From Streptomonospora sp. PA3 (GTDB lineage Bacteria > Actinomycetota > Actinomycetes > Streptosporangiales > Streptosporangiaceae), in assembly GCF_009728995.1 (NCBI RefSeq), contig NZ_VTZW01000004.1:124001-188000 (forward strand): 64,000 nucleotides of DNA. The letters run 5' to 3'. Positions 63,768-64,000 of the stretch are shown here, piece after piece. Both the position numbers and the translations under genes were made by a program. The first letter of the stretch is position 1. Each line of letters opens with the position of its first letter. The notes beneath the pieces were generated by a model that had not been told where the DNA came from, did not search any database, and was given only the letters and a program-made list of their open reading frames with translations.

Positions 63768-64000
63768 TCAGGCCGGCCTCCCGGCCGCGTGCCGGTCGGG
63801 CCGGGACCGGCGCGCACGGGCGCTCAGCGCCCGGTCCACCAGGTCGGGCGCCGATCCCAGGTAGCCCGCCGGATCGAGCAGCGCGTCGATCTCGGTCCGG
63901 CTGCGGCGGTCCCCGAAGTGCTCGGCGAGGACGGTCCCCAGGTCGCGGCCGCTTCGGGCCGCCTCCGCGCAGGCATCGCGCACCTGCTCGTGGGCCTGGG
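63768..64000 (-). CDS. pcaB: 3-carboxy-cis,cis-muconate cycloisomerase, C-terminal end
   Basis: Only the last ~76 codons are in the window and the gene continues past 64000. The segment AHEQVRDACAEAARSGRDLG followed by DRRSRTEIDALLDPAGYLGS is the C-terminus of the PcaB branch of the fumarase/argininosuccinate-lyase superfamily. Its place upstream of pcaD and pcaC fits the usual order pcaH-G-B-D/C, so protocatechuate dioxygenase genes are expected just beyond the window. Confidence 0.82.
   Translation of the reverse strand, partial: QAHEQVRDACAEAARSGRDLGTVLAEHFGDRRSRTEIDALLDPAGYLGSAPDLVDRALSARARRSRPDRHAAGRPA

Overview
The window is chromosomal DNA of a high-GC actinobacterium. Evidence: GTG starts are common, GC is about 70-75% outside one island, dnaG is followed by a primary-type sigma factor, and there are LacI-controlled sugar loci, a Zur/znu locus and a large poly(glycerophosphate) polymerase. 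Gene content suggests Nocardiopsaceae (Nocardiopsis/Streptomonospora type), but that is an inference.

Layout. 1-3.2 kb: end of an SGNH hydrolase, then a minus-strand zinc locus (znuC-znuB-zur) behind an apparently leaderless, Zur-boxed promoter. 3.7-18 kb: teichoic-acid polymerase, glyS, a hemolysin-III protein, a DUF2252 protein, pyruvate phosphate dikinase with a dre-like palindrome upstream, a YdcF protein and dGTPase. 18.4-34.5 kb: a HemK-type methyltransferase, then a complete arabinan/L-arabinose locus: LacI regulator, araB-araD-araA, a CUT1 importer without its own ATPase, secreted GH43 endo-arabinanase, GH51 arabinofuranosidase and a ChvE/GguAB-type CUT2 importer. 34.6-39.1 kb: dnaG, sigma factor and a GH18 chitinase.

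39.05-46.52 kb: a 7.4-kb lower-GC integrative element inserted in the 3' end of the GH18 gene and bounded by a perfect 87-bp direct repeat. It carries a tyrosine integrase, a serine recombinase flanked by two clusters of a 16-bp iteron, an excisionase-like protein, a primase-polymerase/helicase, a very likely replication origin (two ~87-nt inverted arms around an AT-rich spacer), a tRNA-Arg(TCT)-like gene and a string of small unknown genes. There are no conjugation or virion genes, so it looks like a satellite-type or autonomously replicating integrative element.

Right of it lie a ~300-bp imperfect palindrome, a flavin-reductase-fold protein and a fused FAD/Fe-S dehydrogenase. 50.8-56.5 kb (minus strand) holds what looks like an undescribed peptide system: a 74-aa six-cysteine precursor with an Ala-X-Ala leader end, a MauE/DoxX membrane protein, a thioredoxin-like protein, an ABC exporter, a signal-peptidase-like S26 protease and a PucR-type regulator. 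The right end has tRNA-Asn, an eroded XRE-ImmA/PIN toxin-antitoxin pair, a Nudix hydrolase, a DUF574 methyltransferase and the protocatechuate operon pcaB-pcaD-pcaC-pobA (minus strand).
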